A model generated the notes under the pieces. It ran no database searches, was not told the origin of the DNA, and saw nothing but the letters and a program-made list of their open reading frames with translations. A stretch of 59,882 nucleotides of DNA from a virus: IMG/VR virus record IMGVR_UViG_3300026519_000015, positions 1-59,882 of that record; one strand, written 5' to 3'. Made by a program: the position numbers and the translations under genes. This document shows, piece by piece, positions 25,346 to 33,199 of this stretch; position 1 is the first letter of the stretch, and each line of letters starts with the position of its first letter.

Positions 25346-25771
25346 ATGGATATCGCCCCTGACATAGATCTCATTGGCCTGGCCCTGGAGGGTATGGGTC
25401 TGATCGAGATCCTCATCACCCCCGGAGATGGTGATGTGTTTATGTCTTCCCCACAGGGTGATGTCTGGTGGGACGCCACGTCCCGGACCTGCGTCATTGA
25501 GGATGATGCAGAGCAGGAGGTAGCCACAACCTCCTGCCCCTCCGGGATGCATCCTGACACATTTATTGCAGCCGTGATCGCAGCTGTTGAAACTGCTGAC
25601 CAACACGGTATACCCCGTGTGGAGCTAGCCCCTAGAGGCGCCCACAGCCTCCACAACCTGGGATGGCACCTGCAGAATCACGCATACGATAACCGGGTGT
25701 GTTATGCCATCCAGGATGTCCGCACACAGGACCCAGCGCGGTATATGCGGTGGTGCAGGGATACGGATTAG
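25346..25771 (+). CDS. early protein, 141 aa, probably leaderless
   Basis: ATG 25346 lies about 11 bases after the -10 box, and no ribosome binding site fits in between, which suggests translation of a leaderless mRNA. The product is acidic in its first half (IDLIGLALEGMGLIEILITPGDGDVFM) with a helix FIAAVIAAVETADQHG and a His/Tyr-rich C-terminus. It has no known motif. As the first gene of the second early unit it may be one of the earliest proteins made. Confidence 0.65.
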   Translation: MDIAPDIDLIGLALEGMGLIEILITPGDGDVFMSSPQGDVWWDATSRTCVIEDDAEQEVATTSCPSGMHPDTFIAAVIAAVETADQHGIPRVELAPRGAHSLHNLGWHLQNHAYDNRVCYAIQDVRTQDPARYMRWCRDTD

Positions 25772-25811
25772 ATGTTTAGAGTGATAAAAAAACAGAGAGG
25801 AAGGACACAAC

Positions 25812-26246
25812 ATGGAAACCTACACATTTGACTATATAATTCCCTCCCGGGGATTAGTAACATCCCTATACCTGGAGGGAACTCATGTCCACATCCTCCG
25901 CCACCGAGGAGATAAAATACTGCTCCGGAAACAGTACCTCGGTGATATCCCCGGGCGGGTTGTGACCCCACACCAGAGACTCGAGGAAATAATCACCTGT
26001 CTCCTCGAGACCCATGACCCCCGAACCGAGGCGTGGAGGGAAGCTTGGAGCAATATGCTCCAGAGTCTCTGCTTGAGAGGGTACCCCGATCATATCCCCC
26101 TGGAGAAAATCCAAAAACTCCGAGAGGCGGGGAACAGCTGGGAGGATCTGGAGATCCGGCTGTCAGACCACAAAACCCGCTATTTTGCAGCGGATCTCCG
26201 GGAATATTTTTCCCCCCTACAGAATTACACCCGTGTTGACGACTAA
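25812..26246 (+). CDS. early paralogue pair, copy 1 (144 aa)
   Basis: ATG 25812 follows GAGGAAGGACACAAC. The sequence aligns along its whole length with the next gene: YTFDYIIPSRG, TSLYL.G.HV.IL.H.GD, KQYLGDIPGRVVTP, TEAW..AW..MLQ.LC.RGYP and SDH.TRYFAADLREYF. The N-terminal half is beta-rich and the C-terminal half helical and acidic. I do not recognise the family. Tandem duplication of an early gene suggests a host-directed or dosage role. Confidence 0.75.
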   Translation: METYTFDYIIPSRGLVTSLYLEGTHVHILRHRGDKILLRKQYLGDIPGRVVTPHQRLEEIITCLLETHDPRTEAWREAWSNMLQSLCLRGYPDHIPLEKIQKLREAGNSWEDLEIRLSDHKTRYFAADLREYFSPLQNYTRVDD

Positions 26247-26287
26247 TTTTTTCGAGTGGGAAAAAAACAACCAAAGGAGGACACAGC

Positions 26288-26698
26288 ATGTATACATTTG
26301 ACGACATCACCCCCTCCAGGAACGGGATGCACACATCCCTGTACCTGTCCGGGAGCCACATTTCCGTCTTGGAGCACACGGGCGACAGCTGGCTCCAGGG
26401 GAAACAATATTTGGGCGATATCCCCGGGAGAGTAGTAACCCGACAGCAATCCCTAGAGCAGGCTATAGCCTGCCTCCTCGAGACGTACAAGCCAGGCACC
26501 GAGGCATGGGGACACGCATGGAGCGACATGCTACAGGGGCTCTGCTGGAGGGGGTACCCGGAGGAGGTCACCCTGGAGGAGATCCGAGACCTCCGAGAGG
26601 AGGGATACGACTGGGAGGACATAGCGGACCTCCTATCGGACCACGAAACCTGCTATTTTGCAGCAGATATCCGAGAGTATTTTGCTGCGGACCTGTAA
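26288..26698 (+). CDS. early paralogue pair, copy 2 (136 aa)
   Basis: ATG 26288 follows AAAGGAGGACACAGC. It shares LGDIPGRVVT, LLET..PGTEAWGHAWSDML-type helices and CYFAADIREYF with copy 1, at roughly half identity by eye. It is more acidic in the region EEVTLEEIRDLREEG. The two copies are 41 bases apart with the same spacing of ribosome binding sites, so the whole cassette including its leader was duplicated. Confidence 0.75.
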   Translation: MYTFDDITPSRNGMHTSLYLSGSHISVLEHTGDSWLQGKQYLGDIPGRVVTRQQSLEQAIACLLETYKPGTEAWGHAWSDMLQGLCWRGYPEEVTLEEIRDLREEGYDWEDIADLLSDHETCYFAADIREYFAADL

Positions 26699-26783
26699 TT
26701 TTCAAAATTTCCGAAACCCCTTCGGGGGTCCACCAGAGATGGGCTACTGGTGCTGATGATGGAAGCCTAGAGAGGACACAAAA

Positions 26784-27185
26784 ATGGGCAGAATATTAAA
26801 TTTAACCCAGCATACCGCCACCCCGGAGCAGGCGGCAGCAGGAGTTTTCGAGCCTCCTGCAGAGACCAAGAAGGAGATCCGGGAGCTGCTCACGTTCAAC
26901 GAGCTTCCGAACCGTGAGGAGATCCGGAAACGGGTCAAACGGCTAGCCGCTATTGCTAGCTACCAGATCCAAAAAGCGGAGCTTCGGCCTGCCCCAAAGG
27001 CCATGATTGGCGGAGCCCCCTATTTAATGGGGCCCCTGCAGGATGAGCTTGACAGTTGGGGCATTGTACCCCTGTACGCGTTTTCTCGACGGGAGAGCAC
27101 CGAGGTGCTCCAACGAGACGGAATCGTAACGAAAACAATACGATTCCGGCACCTGGGATTCGTGGCGGGTGTCATAAACGTTTAG
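26784..27185 (+). CDS. conserved hypothetical protein of the 'NLTQH' type, 133 aa
   Basis: The product begins MGRILNLTQHTATPEQAAAGVFEPP and contains LLTFNELPNREEIRKRV, AMIGGAPYLMGPLQDEL, AFSRRES and FRHLGFVAGV. These blocks belong to a conserved family I have the impression of seeing in bacterial mobile elements, though I cannot name a function or family number. The Gly-rich GGAP block followed by SRRES looks like a small-molecule or nucleotide binding site (inference). ATG 26784 follows GAGAGGACACAAAA. Confidence 0.7.
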   Translation: MGRILNLTQHTATPEQAAAGVFEPPAETKKEIRELLTFNELPNREEIRKRVKRLAAIASYQIQKAELRPAPKAMIGGAPYLMGPLQDELDSWGIVPLYAFSRRESTEVLQRDGIVTKTIRFRHLGFVAGVINV

Positions 27186-27217
27186 GTCGATCAGCCAGAG
27201 AAAGAGAGGAACACAAC

Positions 27218-27421
27218 ATGTATTTCGTTGATGAGAGAATGCTAGGAGGAGACCACCTGCCCCTGGAGCAGGTAGCGATCTTCGCCCGTATATTGACCGA
27301 CATCACAGGGGTAGTCTGTGTAGCAGCGGACTGTGCTCCAGTCGGGCAAGAAGCCCCGTTCAGCCAGGAGGACTGGGAGCTGGCTCTGGAGCAGTTCTGC
27401 CGGGAGGTAGAGCCGGTATGA
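27218..27421 (+). CDS. small acidic protein, 67 aa
   Basis: ATG 27218 has GAGAGGAACACAAC upstream. The longer open frame before it is not expected to be used. The product MYFVDERMLGGDHLPLEQVA... is acidic, has two Cys (VVCVAADCAP) and ends with EQFCREVEPV. The stop overlaps the next start (ATGA). Confidence 0.65.
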   Translation: MYFVDERMLGGDHLPLEQVAIFARILTDITGVVCVAADCAPVGQEAPFSQEDWELALEQFCREVEPV

Positions 27422-28086
27422 CGATCCAGGAAGCAGCCAAAACTTTGCGTGGGATCGCAGAATCCAGCACATCACCAGACCTACAACCCAACCATTTCAA
27501 AATCCACAAATCCCACCCGGAGCTGGTACCGATCAGCCCCCCGACCCAGAAGATCCTGACCCTCGTGACAGCCGGAGGGATGGGGTCTATTTTATTTACC
27601 CCCGGACCCGACGACCCCGACCCGGGCACCCCACCAGGACAGGAGCCCCAACTGAATACACGACTTCGAAAACTGTGGGGCAACACGGTATACCGTGACT
27701 TCGTAACCATGCGCACCCACATCCTGACCCAACGGGGGCGCAAGCGCACCAGCTTTACGATCCACCCAACCGCTGCCAAAAAGATCGCATCCCGGATCTG
27801 GAAAGCAGGGTTACGAAAGACCGAGGATTATGTAGTGATAAAGCCCCACAAGAACGCGATCTACCTTGAGTTATACGGGGCATTGCACGAACTAGACTGC
27901 TGCCCCCTGACGAAAATAACCCAGAACCGCAGGATTAGCCTGTGTGCCAAAACCATCCGGGGCATGCTGCGGTATTGTGGGAAACAGGGGGAATCCCTAC
28001 GAGTCGAGTACTCGACTTCCCAAAAATTGATCGAATTAACCGGCGCCACGATTTACTGGGCTGGATTAGGGAGGAAATGGCTATGA
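27418..28086 (+). CDS. unknown 222-aa early protein
   Basis: It is translationally coupled at both ends by ATGA overlaps. The product has a Pro/Asp-rich stretch (PGPDDPDPGTPPG), a basic central region (RGRKRTSFTIHPTAAKKIASRIW) and a C-terminal part with several paired Cys (CCPLTKITQNRRISLCAKTIRGMLRYCG). The Cys residues might bind zinc. No family is recognised. Confidence 0.6.
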   Translation: MTIQEAAKTLRGIAESSTSPDLQPNHFKIHKSHPELVPISPPTQKILTLVTAGGMGSILFTPGPDDPDPGTPPGQEPQLNTRLRKLWGNTVYRDFVTMRTHILTQRGRKRTSFTIHPTAAKKIASRIWKAGLRKTEDYVVIKPHKNAIYLELYGALHELDCCPLTKITQNRRISLCAKTIRGMLRYCGKQGESLRVEYSTSQKLIELTGATIYWAGLGRKWL

Positions 28087-28445
28087 AACACATACAATTT
28101 AAGGCGACAGGGGCCCTGGAGGAGGCGATCCTGGACAGGACCCCGTTACTCCAGAGCTGCCACCTGGTGGCGAAACGGGACCTGGCTCGTTACTATGAGC
28201 TGATCGAAAAGGTCGCGGTCCCGAAGGGATTGGTGAGCCGGTTCCGTGCCCTGGGGATGGGGGGGATCAATACGGTGGGGGAGCTGTGTATGCTGGCGGT
28301 TATGCATGGTGCAACCCAGGCAGACCTCGAAAAACTTCGAAAAATGGCTCCCTGGGAGCTGGCTAAATTATTGGATGAGTTGACACTCCCGGAGGAATCC
28401 GGGAACTACGCAGGTTTACGGGAACGGAGGACACAGACATGTTAA
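28083..28445 (+). CDS. helical early protein, 120 aa
   Basis: The start chosen is ATG 28083, 8 bases after AGGGAGGA and overlapping the upstream stop by ATGA. Candidate starts further up would overlap the preceding gene deeply. The product begins MKHIQFKATGALEEAIL and contains LVSRFRALGMGGINTVGELCMLAV and ADLEKLRKMAPWELAKLLDEL, the latter like a short HhH/SAM-type helical unit (LRKMA..ELAKLL). It may bind nucleic acid (weak). Confidence 0.6.
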   Translation: MKHIQFKATGALEEAILDRTPLLQSCHLVAKRDLARYYELIEKVAVPKGLVSRFRALGMGGINTVGELCMLAVMHGATQADLEKLRKMAPWELAKLLDELTLPEESGNYAGLRERRTQTC

Positions 28446-28633
28446 TCACAGGCAAGCTCCTAAAGGAACATGGAGCATGTACGGAATGGCTCGAACGATT
28501 CGAGCAGAACTATCCGGGACCTTACAGGTGCCTACACACACCACCAGGACCCCAAAACTGGAAAACTTTCCCTAAAAACCCCCTTTTTGGGGACAAAACA
28601 TATAAAAATAACGAAAGGACACAAAGACCATGA
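28439..28633 (+). CDS. small basic protein, 64 aa
   Basis: ATG 28439 follows ACGGAGGACACAGAC and overlaps the upstream gene by 7 bases. The product starts MLITGKLLKEHGACTEWLERFEQ, a helix seen in small phage proteins, and has a Pro/Lys-rich tail (KTFPKNPLFGDKTYK). Its stop overlaps the next ATG. The function is unknown. Confidence 0.55.
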   Translation: MLITGKLLKEHGACTEWLERFEQNYPGPYRCLHTPPGPQNWKTFPKNPLFGDKTYKNNERTQRP

Positions 28634-28998
28634 GAACACTACTATTTGAGGCAGGGGTATACTTCGCAAAAACCCACGAAGACGACATCCGATACATTTA
28701 CCGGAACTATTACCCGGAAGACGGGGTAGAGACCCGGCAGTTTTTCCTAGAACTCGAGACCCAGGTGCTCCGGCAACTAGACACAGACACCGAGCAGTCC
28801 GACATCCCGCTCTATCTTAGCCTCCCGGCAGAAGCCACAATCCTCCGGGACCTCCGGGACCGTGACTCAAGATTCCTCGATGGAATCGTGTCCGAAGCCG
28901 AATCCTGGGAAGACCTGGAGTTCTACCACACCCGGGACGCAGACGAAGAAACAATGCTGGACAACAAATACCGGTTGGAGGCGATCCAAAATGCTTGA
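28630..28998 (+). CDS. acidic early protein, 122 aa
   Basis: ATG 28630 follows CGAAAGGACACAAAGACC. The product is strongly acidic in its second half (ATILRDLRDRDSRFLDG, EAESWEDLEF, DADEETMLDN) with aromatic residues in the first (EDDIRYIYRNYYPEDG). The charge pattern resembles DNA mimics or regulatory inhibitors but no family is recognised. It overlaps the next start by 8 bases. Confidence 0.6.
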   Translation: MRTLLFEAGVYFAKTHEDDIRYIYRNYYPEDGVETRQFFLELETQVLRQLDTDTEQSDIPLYLSLPAEATILRDLRDRDSRFLDGIVSEAESWEDLEFYHTRDADEETMLDNKYRLEAIQNA

Positions 28999-29281
28999 GT
29001 ATAACGCTTGGAGAATGATTGCAGACAGTATTGTGGAGCACAACCCGGTACTCGTAACACAACCTCCCCAGGATCTACGGGCTCTTGAGGTATGGCTCCA
29101 CGCATGGGCACACTATACCTATCAAACCCTACCGCGATCCCTACCCCCAGTCTACCGAGACCTGACCGGGTTCAGTACCGCAGTAATCCGGGACAATATT
29201 CCAAAACTCGCCCCTATGGTTATGACCGCGATCCGGGACTATGGGTACTATGCAGACCGAGAGGTAACTCAGAATGTCTAA
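28991..29281 (+). CDS. early protein, 96 aa
   Basis: ATG 28991 lies 8 bases after GGAGG inside the end of the preceding gene. The product begins MLEYNAWRMIADSIVEHNPVL, followed by WLHAWAHYTYQTLPRSLPPVY and a C-terminal helix with YGYYADREV. It is helical with no known motif. The open frame extends 43 codons further up, in the shadow of the upstream gene. Confidence 0.6.
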   Translation: MLEYNAWRMIADSIVEHNPVLVTQPPQDLRALEVWLHAWAHYTYQTLPRSLPPVYRDLTGFSTAVIRDNIPKLAPMVMTAIRDYGYYADREVTQNV

Positions 29282-29930
29282 AAATCCTTACCTTCTAATT
29301 AGTCCCGGGATCCTTCGGGGTATTATGCGGTCCCCAAACCCTAGTACCCTCGATGAAAAATATATATATTGGCCAGAACTAATCCAAAAATACACCCTGC
29401 TATTTGGGGAACAGGAGCGCCAATTAGACCCAAATATGTTAGTGAAACTCCTGAACGCAGGATTAGGAGGATTGGCGTGTCCAGAATTGCAACCCCCGGT
29501 ACTTCAGAAGGTCGAGATCCTCCTGACCCAAATCCTGACACTCCGGAACCTCTGGATCCAGGAATCCAAATTTGAAGCCTGCACCCTGACCGGGAGTCTC
29601 GAACAATGCGACCTACACCATAGCACGTTTTCGGATCTCATCATCACATACTCCGCCGTGATCCGAGATACTAATATGCAATGCTGCAATTTATACAGTG
29701 TTGTTGCGAATGACTGTCTATTCGAGAATACCAGCCTGGATTCCGCAGTATTCGAACACGGGGTGTTTACATACTGCAATTTTAAAAACTGCTCCCTAAC
29801 AAACATCACATTCCTCAAGACCGCGTTCCGTGACTGTCGTTTCCGAAACTGTGACGTAACCGGGGCCAACTGGGAAACTACCCTCCTTGTGCAAACCTCA
29901 AAATTCCACAACTGCGCCGGATCACCTTAA
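29274..29930 (+). CDS. pentapeptide-repeat protein
   Basis: The product has 218 residues. From about residue 95 it shows the A(D/N)LXX-type pentapeptide periodicity in a degenerate Cys/Asn-rich form (CTLTG, CDLHH, STFSD, CNLYS, CLFEN, TSLDS, CNFKN, CSLTN, CRFRN, CDVTG, ANWET), which folds as a right-handed quadrilateral beta helix. The N-terminal 90 residues are helical. Several such proteins mimic DNA and protect or inhibit gyrase. Whether this one does is inference. It overlaps the upstream gene by 8 bases. Confidence 0.8.
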   Translation: MSKNPYLLISPGILRGIMRSPNPSTLDEKYIYWPELIQKYTLLFGEQERQLDPNMLVKLLNAGLGGLACPELQPPVLQKVEILLTQILTLRNLWIQESKFEACTLTGSLEQCDLHHSTFSDLIITYSAVIRDTNMQCCNLYSVVANDCLFENTSLDSAVFEHGVFTYCNFKNCSLTNITFLKTAFRDCRFRNCDVTGANWETTLLVQTSKFHNCAGSP

Positions 29931-29932
29931 AG

Positions 29933-30214
29933 GTGAAACACCCCAAAAAACCTCAACTAACCGTCACCCTGACCCCCGAGGCATCACTACGTATTCATTA
30001 CCTATCCGATGCCTCGGGGGTTTCGGGCAGGGAACTAGTCATGTGGGCTATCGCAGAGCTATATCACGCATACCAGAACGGGGAATGGCGAGCGCACCCG
30101 GGATTGCTACAGGACGACCGGGACAGCCATACCCGTAGGGTAGCCCGGAACATGAAAATACCTCGAAAGAGTACACGAATATGGACCCTGGAAGACCAGC
30201 AGAAATACAAATAA
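29933..30214 (+). CDS. ribbon-helix-helix-like protein, 93 aa
   Basis: The frame opens with GTG 29933 (AAAGGTGAAAC context, weak ribosome binding site). Residues about 8-50 (QLTVTLTPEASLRIHYLSDASGVSGRELVMWAIAEL) have the strand-helix-helix layout of Arc/CopG DNA-binding proteins. The tail is basic (HTRRVARNMKIPRKSTR). It may regulate early genes or bind phage DNA. It overlaps the helicase gene by 34 bases. Confidence 0.55.
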   Translation: MKHPKKPQLTVTLTPEASLRIHYLSDASGVSGRELVMWAIAELYHAYQNGEWRAHPGLLQDDRDSHTRRVARNMKIPRKSTRIWTLEDQQKYK

Positions 30215-31818
30215 TCGACCACCAGGCCGTCATTAAACTACACGACAAAAACCTCCGGACAAAAGTGACACGGAAGCTGGCTAAACTACCCTGGCGGTAC
30301 GACTACAGGCTACAGGCATGGATTGTGCCCATGTTCGCACTGCCCAGTATCCCAACAGAACTACACCCCTATATCCCCGACACTACTCCGACAAATGGGG
30401 ACCCGCTCCTCCTTACCCTTCTGCCAGAAAACATGACCCCTTACGAATTCCAGTACGAGCAAATCCGGAACCTCCTGACAGGACGCTGGGGTCTCTGGAG
30501 CGCCTGTGGGACCGGCAAAACCTTTATGGCCCTGGGAGCCTACCATATCCTCAAGACCTTGGGACACGTTGACGGAATGCTCGTGGTGGGGCCAGAACCC
30601 GGACGCCACGTATGGGTAGGAGAAGCATCCGAAACCTACAGATGGTTAGGCGAACCCGGGCACTACGTAGTACGCCCTGAGCCGCTCCCAGAGAGCCGGG
30701 AAGGGGTTGTGTACGTCACGACTGCTAAGATCTGGAGGCAGCCGTATTTCACCATCCTGGGGGACCTGGTGCGGTCACAACGCTGGATCCTGGTGATAGA
30801 TGAGTGCCACGAATGCTCCGGGGTCTTGAGTAAACGATTCGCCACCCTCAATACCTGGGTCCGGTACTGCAAGTACCTCTGGTGCCTAACCGCAACCCCT
30901 GTCCGGAACTGGCCCGATACCTTTTGGGCGATCTATCGATTCCTGTCGGGATCCGGAATCGATATCTCTCTCTGGTACGACTGGTTCTGCCCCTCGGGAG
31001 GAAAGAAATGGCGCAACGACAGACTCACAGACTTAGCACTATACTGCTGGCGATTCAGCAGCACCATCACTAAGGAAGCAGCGGCTTCATGGCTACCCCC
31101 GATCACCGAAACCGTTATCCGGGTTCCCATGACCGGGAGACAGCTCAAGCTGTACTCCGACATGGTCAACGATAGTAAGATCAAAATTGAGGAAACTCAT
31201 GGGGACCGAAACGTGTTTGCTCGCGAGATGTTCGTCCAGATGACACACTTGCAAAGCCTTGCATCACACCCGCTTGTTAGCCGGGATACCGCATGGCAGG
31301 ATCACGACATTGCTAAATTAGAACGCCTGGAAGCCATCCTAGCCGGCGTCGGGGAAGAGAAGACCCTTATATGGTCCTGGCACCCGGGAGTACTGGAATG
31401 GCTCGCTGCTAAACTCCCAGGGTCAGTTCAATACCACGGACGCGTAAATAAACGAGACCGGGAACAAGCCGTGCACCGATTCAATAACGACCCCGATGGC
31501 AAGATATTCCTCGGGAACCCGTCGAGCGCTGGAGTCAGCCTGAACCTGGGAGCCGGGACCGTCAGGGTCTTTTGGGACCTGCATTGGTCCTGGGTCCAGT
31601 ACCACCAGGCATGTGAACGCAACAATAGGATTACACGTAAACTACCAATCACAAGCTACATCCTGATTAGCCAGGATAGTATAGAGGAGGCAATATGGGA
31701 AGCGATCAACCACAAGAGCGACATGTCTACAACAATCGGGGGTGTCGGGATCTGGAAACAAAGCGTCGAAAAAACCACCGAGCTAATAGCCCGCTGGGAA
31801 AGCTCCGCAGGAACCTGA
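30181..31818 (+). CDS. SF2 helicase/ATPase of the SNF2-like DECH-box type
   Basis: The product has 545 residues. Motif I is SACGTGKTF (about residue 109-115), motif II VIDECHEC (DECH), motif III CLTATPVRN, motif V GVSLNLG and motif VI QACERNNRI. Between the RecA lobes lies a region with KLEEKTLIWSW-type helicase C start. The N-terminal 80 residues hold a small WRYDYRLQAWIVP module seen in phage SNF2-like helicases. Expected to remodel or unwind DNA, in recombination or in repair. The start at 30181 overlaps the upstream gene, and a weak GAAAGAG site precedes it. Confidence 0.85.
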   Translation: MDPGRPAEIQIIDHQAVIKLHDKNLRTKVTRKLAKLPWRYDYRLQAWIVPMFALPSIPTELHPYIPDTTPTNGDPLLLTLLPENMTPYEFQYEQIRNLLTGRWGLWSACGTGKTFMALGAYHILKTLGHVDGMLVVGPEPGRHVWVGEASETYRWLGEPGHYVVRPEPLPESREGVVYVTTAKIWRQPYFTILGDLVRSQRWILVIDECHECSGVLSKRFATLNTWVRYCKYLWCLTATPVRNWPDTFWAIYRFLSGSGIDISLWYDWFCPSGGKKWRNDRLTDLALYCWRFSSTITKEAAASWLPPITETVIRVPMTGRQLKLYSDMVNDSKIKIEETHGDRNVFAREMFVQMTHLQSLASHPLVSRDTAWQDHDIAKLERLEAILAGVGEEKTLIWSWHPGVLEWLAAKLPGSVQYHGRVNKRDREQAVHRFNNDPDGKIFLGNPSSAGVSLNLGAGTVRVFWDLHWSWVQYHQACERNNRITRKLPITSYILISQDSIEEAIWEAINHKSDMSTTIGGVGIWKQSVEKTTELIARWESSAGT

Positions 31819-32066
31819 TCAATATCGGGATGCGGGTACACGGGTTCGACAATATCACGAAACTCGCAGCACACCTGGATATGAGTGTCGATGCGATCCG
31901 ATTCACTCTATACCGACGCCCCAAAAACGTGAAAAAATGCCATATCACGATCCGGAAGATCGGGGAGACGTTGCCATTTATTGAGGATTATTGGCTGGCA
32001 GCGTATGGATTGGTTAAACCACGGACTGATGCAGAATGGACAGAGATCCTGGAGGTGCAGGAATAA
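31695..32066 (+). CDS. HTH-like protein overlapping the helicase end (up to 123 aa)
   Basis: ATG 31695 has AGAGGAGGCAAT directly upstream but lies 124 bases inside the helicase gene, in another frame. An in-frame ATG at 31830, after the helicase stop, would give 79 residues without a good ribosome binding site. Residues NITKLAAHLDMSVDAIRFTLYRRP form a helix-turn-helix. The C-terminal part is Trp- and Asp-containing. The stop is coupled to the next gene by TAATG. It is probably a small DNA-binding protein. The start is uncertain. Confidence 0.55.
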   Translation: MGSDQPQERHVYNNRGCRDLETKRRKNHRANSPLGKLRRNLINIGMRVHGFDNITKLAAHLDMSVDAIRFTLYRRPKNVKKCHITIRKIGETLPFIEDYWLAAYGLVKPRTDAEWTEILEVQE

Positions 32067-32554
32067 TGAAGACCACACTACGCTGTCTCGGGACAATGAT
32101 CATCATAACAATATGGGTCCTGGTAATGCTGGCACAGGCACAAGGTGCAGAGACCCCGATCACTGAACCAAAAACTGTAGAAGACACAGGAACACAAGCC
32201 TTCACCCTGGGGATCCGGCAAGACGGTATCCCGTTAGTATATATCGCTGTCAGCTCCCTGGAAGACCCAGAGTCCTCCGCAGCAGTCTTGACTTCAGCAC
32301 AACTACAAGCACTACAACAGGCTCTCACAAAAGCCGAACGCTGGCTCAAACGCCCCAAAACCAAACCGATCTACATCAACATACCCTCTGCCCTAAAATA
32401 CCCCGTGACCGTCATAGGGTTTTCCGACATGGGGATAATCGGGGTCGGGATAGATGACGGGACCGGCACCCGGGTATTCGCAACCAGCAATCCCCGGAAG
32501 ATCCGAAAGCTCCAGCAGAACTTACGACACGCAGCCAGGATATTCCGGAGGTAA
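32066..32554 (+). CDS. exported early protein with signal peptide
   Basis: The product has 162 residues from ATG 32066 (GGAGGTGCAGGAATA upstream). Residues 1-28 are a signal peptide: basic MKTTLR, hydrophobic MIIITIWVLVMLAQ, small residues before the likely cleavage at about AQG-AE. The mature part has helices (SAQLQALQQALTKAERWLKR) and a strand region (VTVIGFSDMGIIGVGIDDGTG). A protein sent to the membrane or envelope from the early region could be a superinfection-exclusion factor (inference). Confidence 0.7.
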   Translation: MKTTLRCLGTMIIITIWVLVMLAQAQGAETPITEPKTVEDTGTQAFTLGIRQDGIPLVYIAVSSLEDPESSAAVLTSAQLQALQQALTKAERWLKRPKTKPIYINIPSALKYPVTVIGFSDMGIIGVGIDDGTGTRVFATSNPRKIRKLQQNLRHAARIFRR

Positions 32555-32560
32555 CTAGTG

Positions 32561-32725
32561 ATGAATAGACGCACCGAAAAGATCCGGATTCAGCAACTCG
32601 AGACCAACGTAACTTCCCTCCAGCAAGATATAGACTTTCTACACGACCGCACAAAACAACTAGAGGGTCTAATCAAAAACCTAACGTGCAAACTGGAATC
32701 CCTATGGAACGCACCCCCAAGATAA
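32561..32725 (+). CDS. 54-aa coiled-coil protein
   Basis: ATG 32561 lies 9 bases after GGAGG. A GTG directly before it is also possible. The product MNRRTEKIRIQQLETNVTSL... has a heptad pattern through LQQDIDFLHDRTKQLEGLIKNL, like SlyX-type small coiled coils. It is the last gene before the noncoding segment. The function is unknown. Confidence 0.6.
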   Translation: MNRRTEKIRIQQLETNVTSLQQDIDFLHDRTKQLEGLIKNLTCKLESLWNAPPR

Positions 32726-33149
32726 CCACCTAACTCACCTCACCTCCGGCAGGATCCACATCTTCCCGGGGGTTCCTTATGTACACCACAGATCCCCGGA
32801 GGAAAAACGGTATACGACACAATATGCCATACCATTTTTCACAATAACAATCCAATATTAAAAATAGTATACTTAAATTTGTATACCTCCGTATTTACCC
32901 TAAAAAACCCCATCTATGGTCAAGTTATACAAAGAATTTTATACCGGGGCTTTAGACCCGGGATTCCCCGGAGCCCCCTCGCGTAGGTAAAAATTCCGTT
33001 CGCTGCACTACCGTTGCCGTCCGTGCGAACCGCTCACTTCTTATGCCTCACTTCGTTCGGCGGGGAGATGGGGGACCCAGGTAATCAGGGGCGCGCAACC
33101 CCCTGTGTTGTACCCTCAAAAACCACTCTATTTTTACCCCCGGATCCAC
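32726..33149. other. noncoding segment, partly AT-rich, with stem-loops
   Basis: No gene with a credible start is seen. Bases about 32815-32945 are distinctly AT-rich compared with the rest and contain GTATAC-N8-GTATAC (near 32866-32885). At 32944-32977 lie alternative stems (CCGGGG/CCCCGG or GGGGCT/AGCCCC). The part 32990-33120 is a mixed sequence with short repeats of cgttcg. A 24-codon frame at 32919-32993 lacks a ribosome binding site. This could be a replication origin or a regulatory RNA region. Confidence 0.5.
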
Positions 33150-33178
33150 TTGACATAAGAGGCGTACCACTTTAATAT
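33150..33178 (+). promoter_or_regulatory. promoter TTGACA-N17-TAATAT of the replication operon
   Basis: TTGACA (33150-33155) and TAATAT (33173-33178) are spaced by exactly 17 bases. Transcription should start near 33185, giving a 15-base leader with the GGAGG site before ATG 33200. Confidence 0.8.
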
Positions 33179-33199
33179 GTTACGTGGAGGCACCGAGAT

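Noticed and set aside
32919-32993. A 24-codon frame in the noncoding segment
   Set aside because: No ribosome binding site; it overlaps the stem-loop and shows no coding character.
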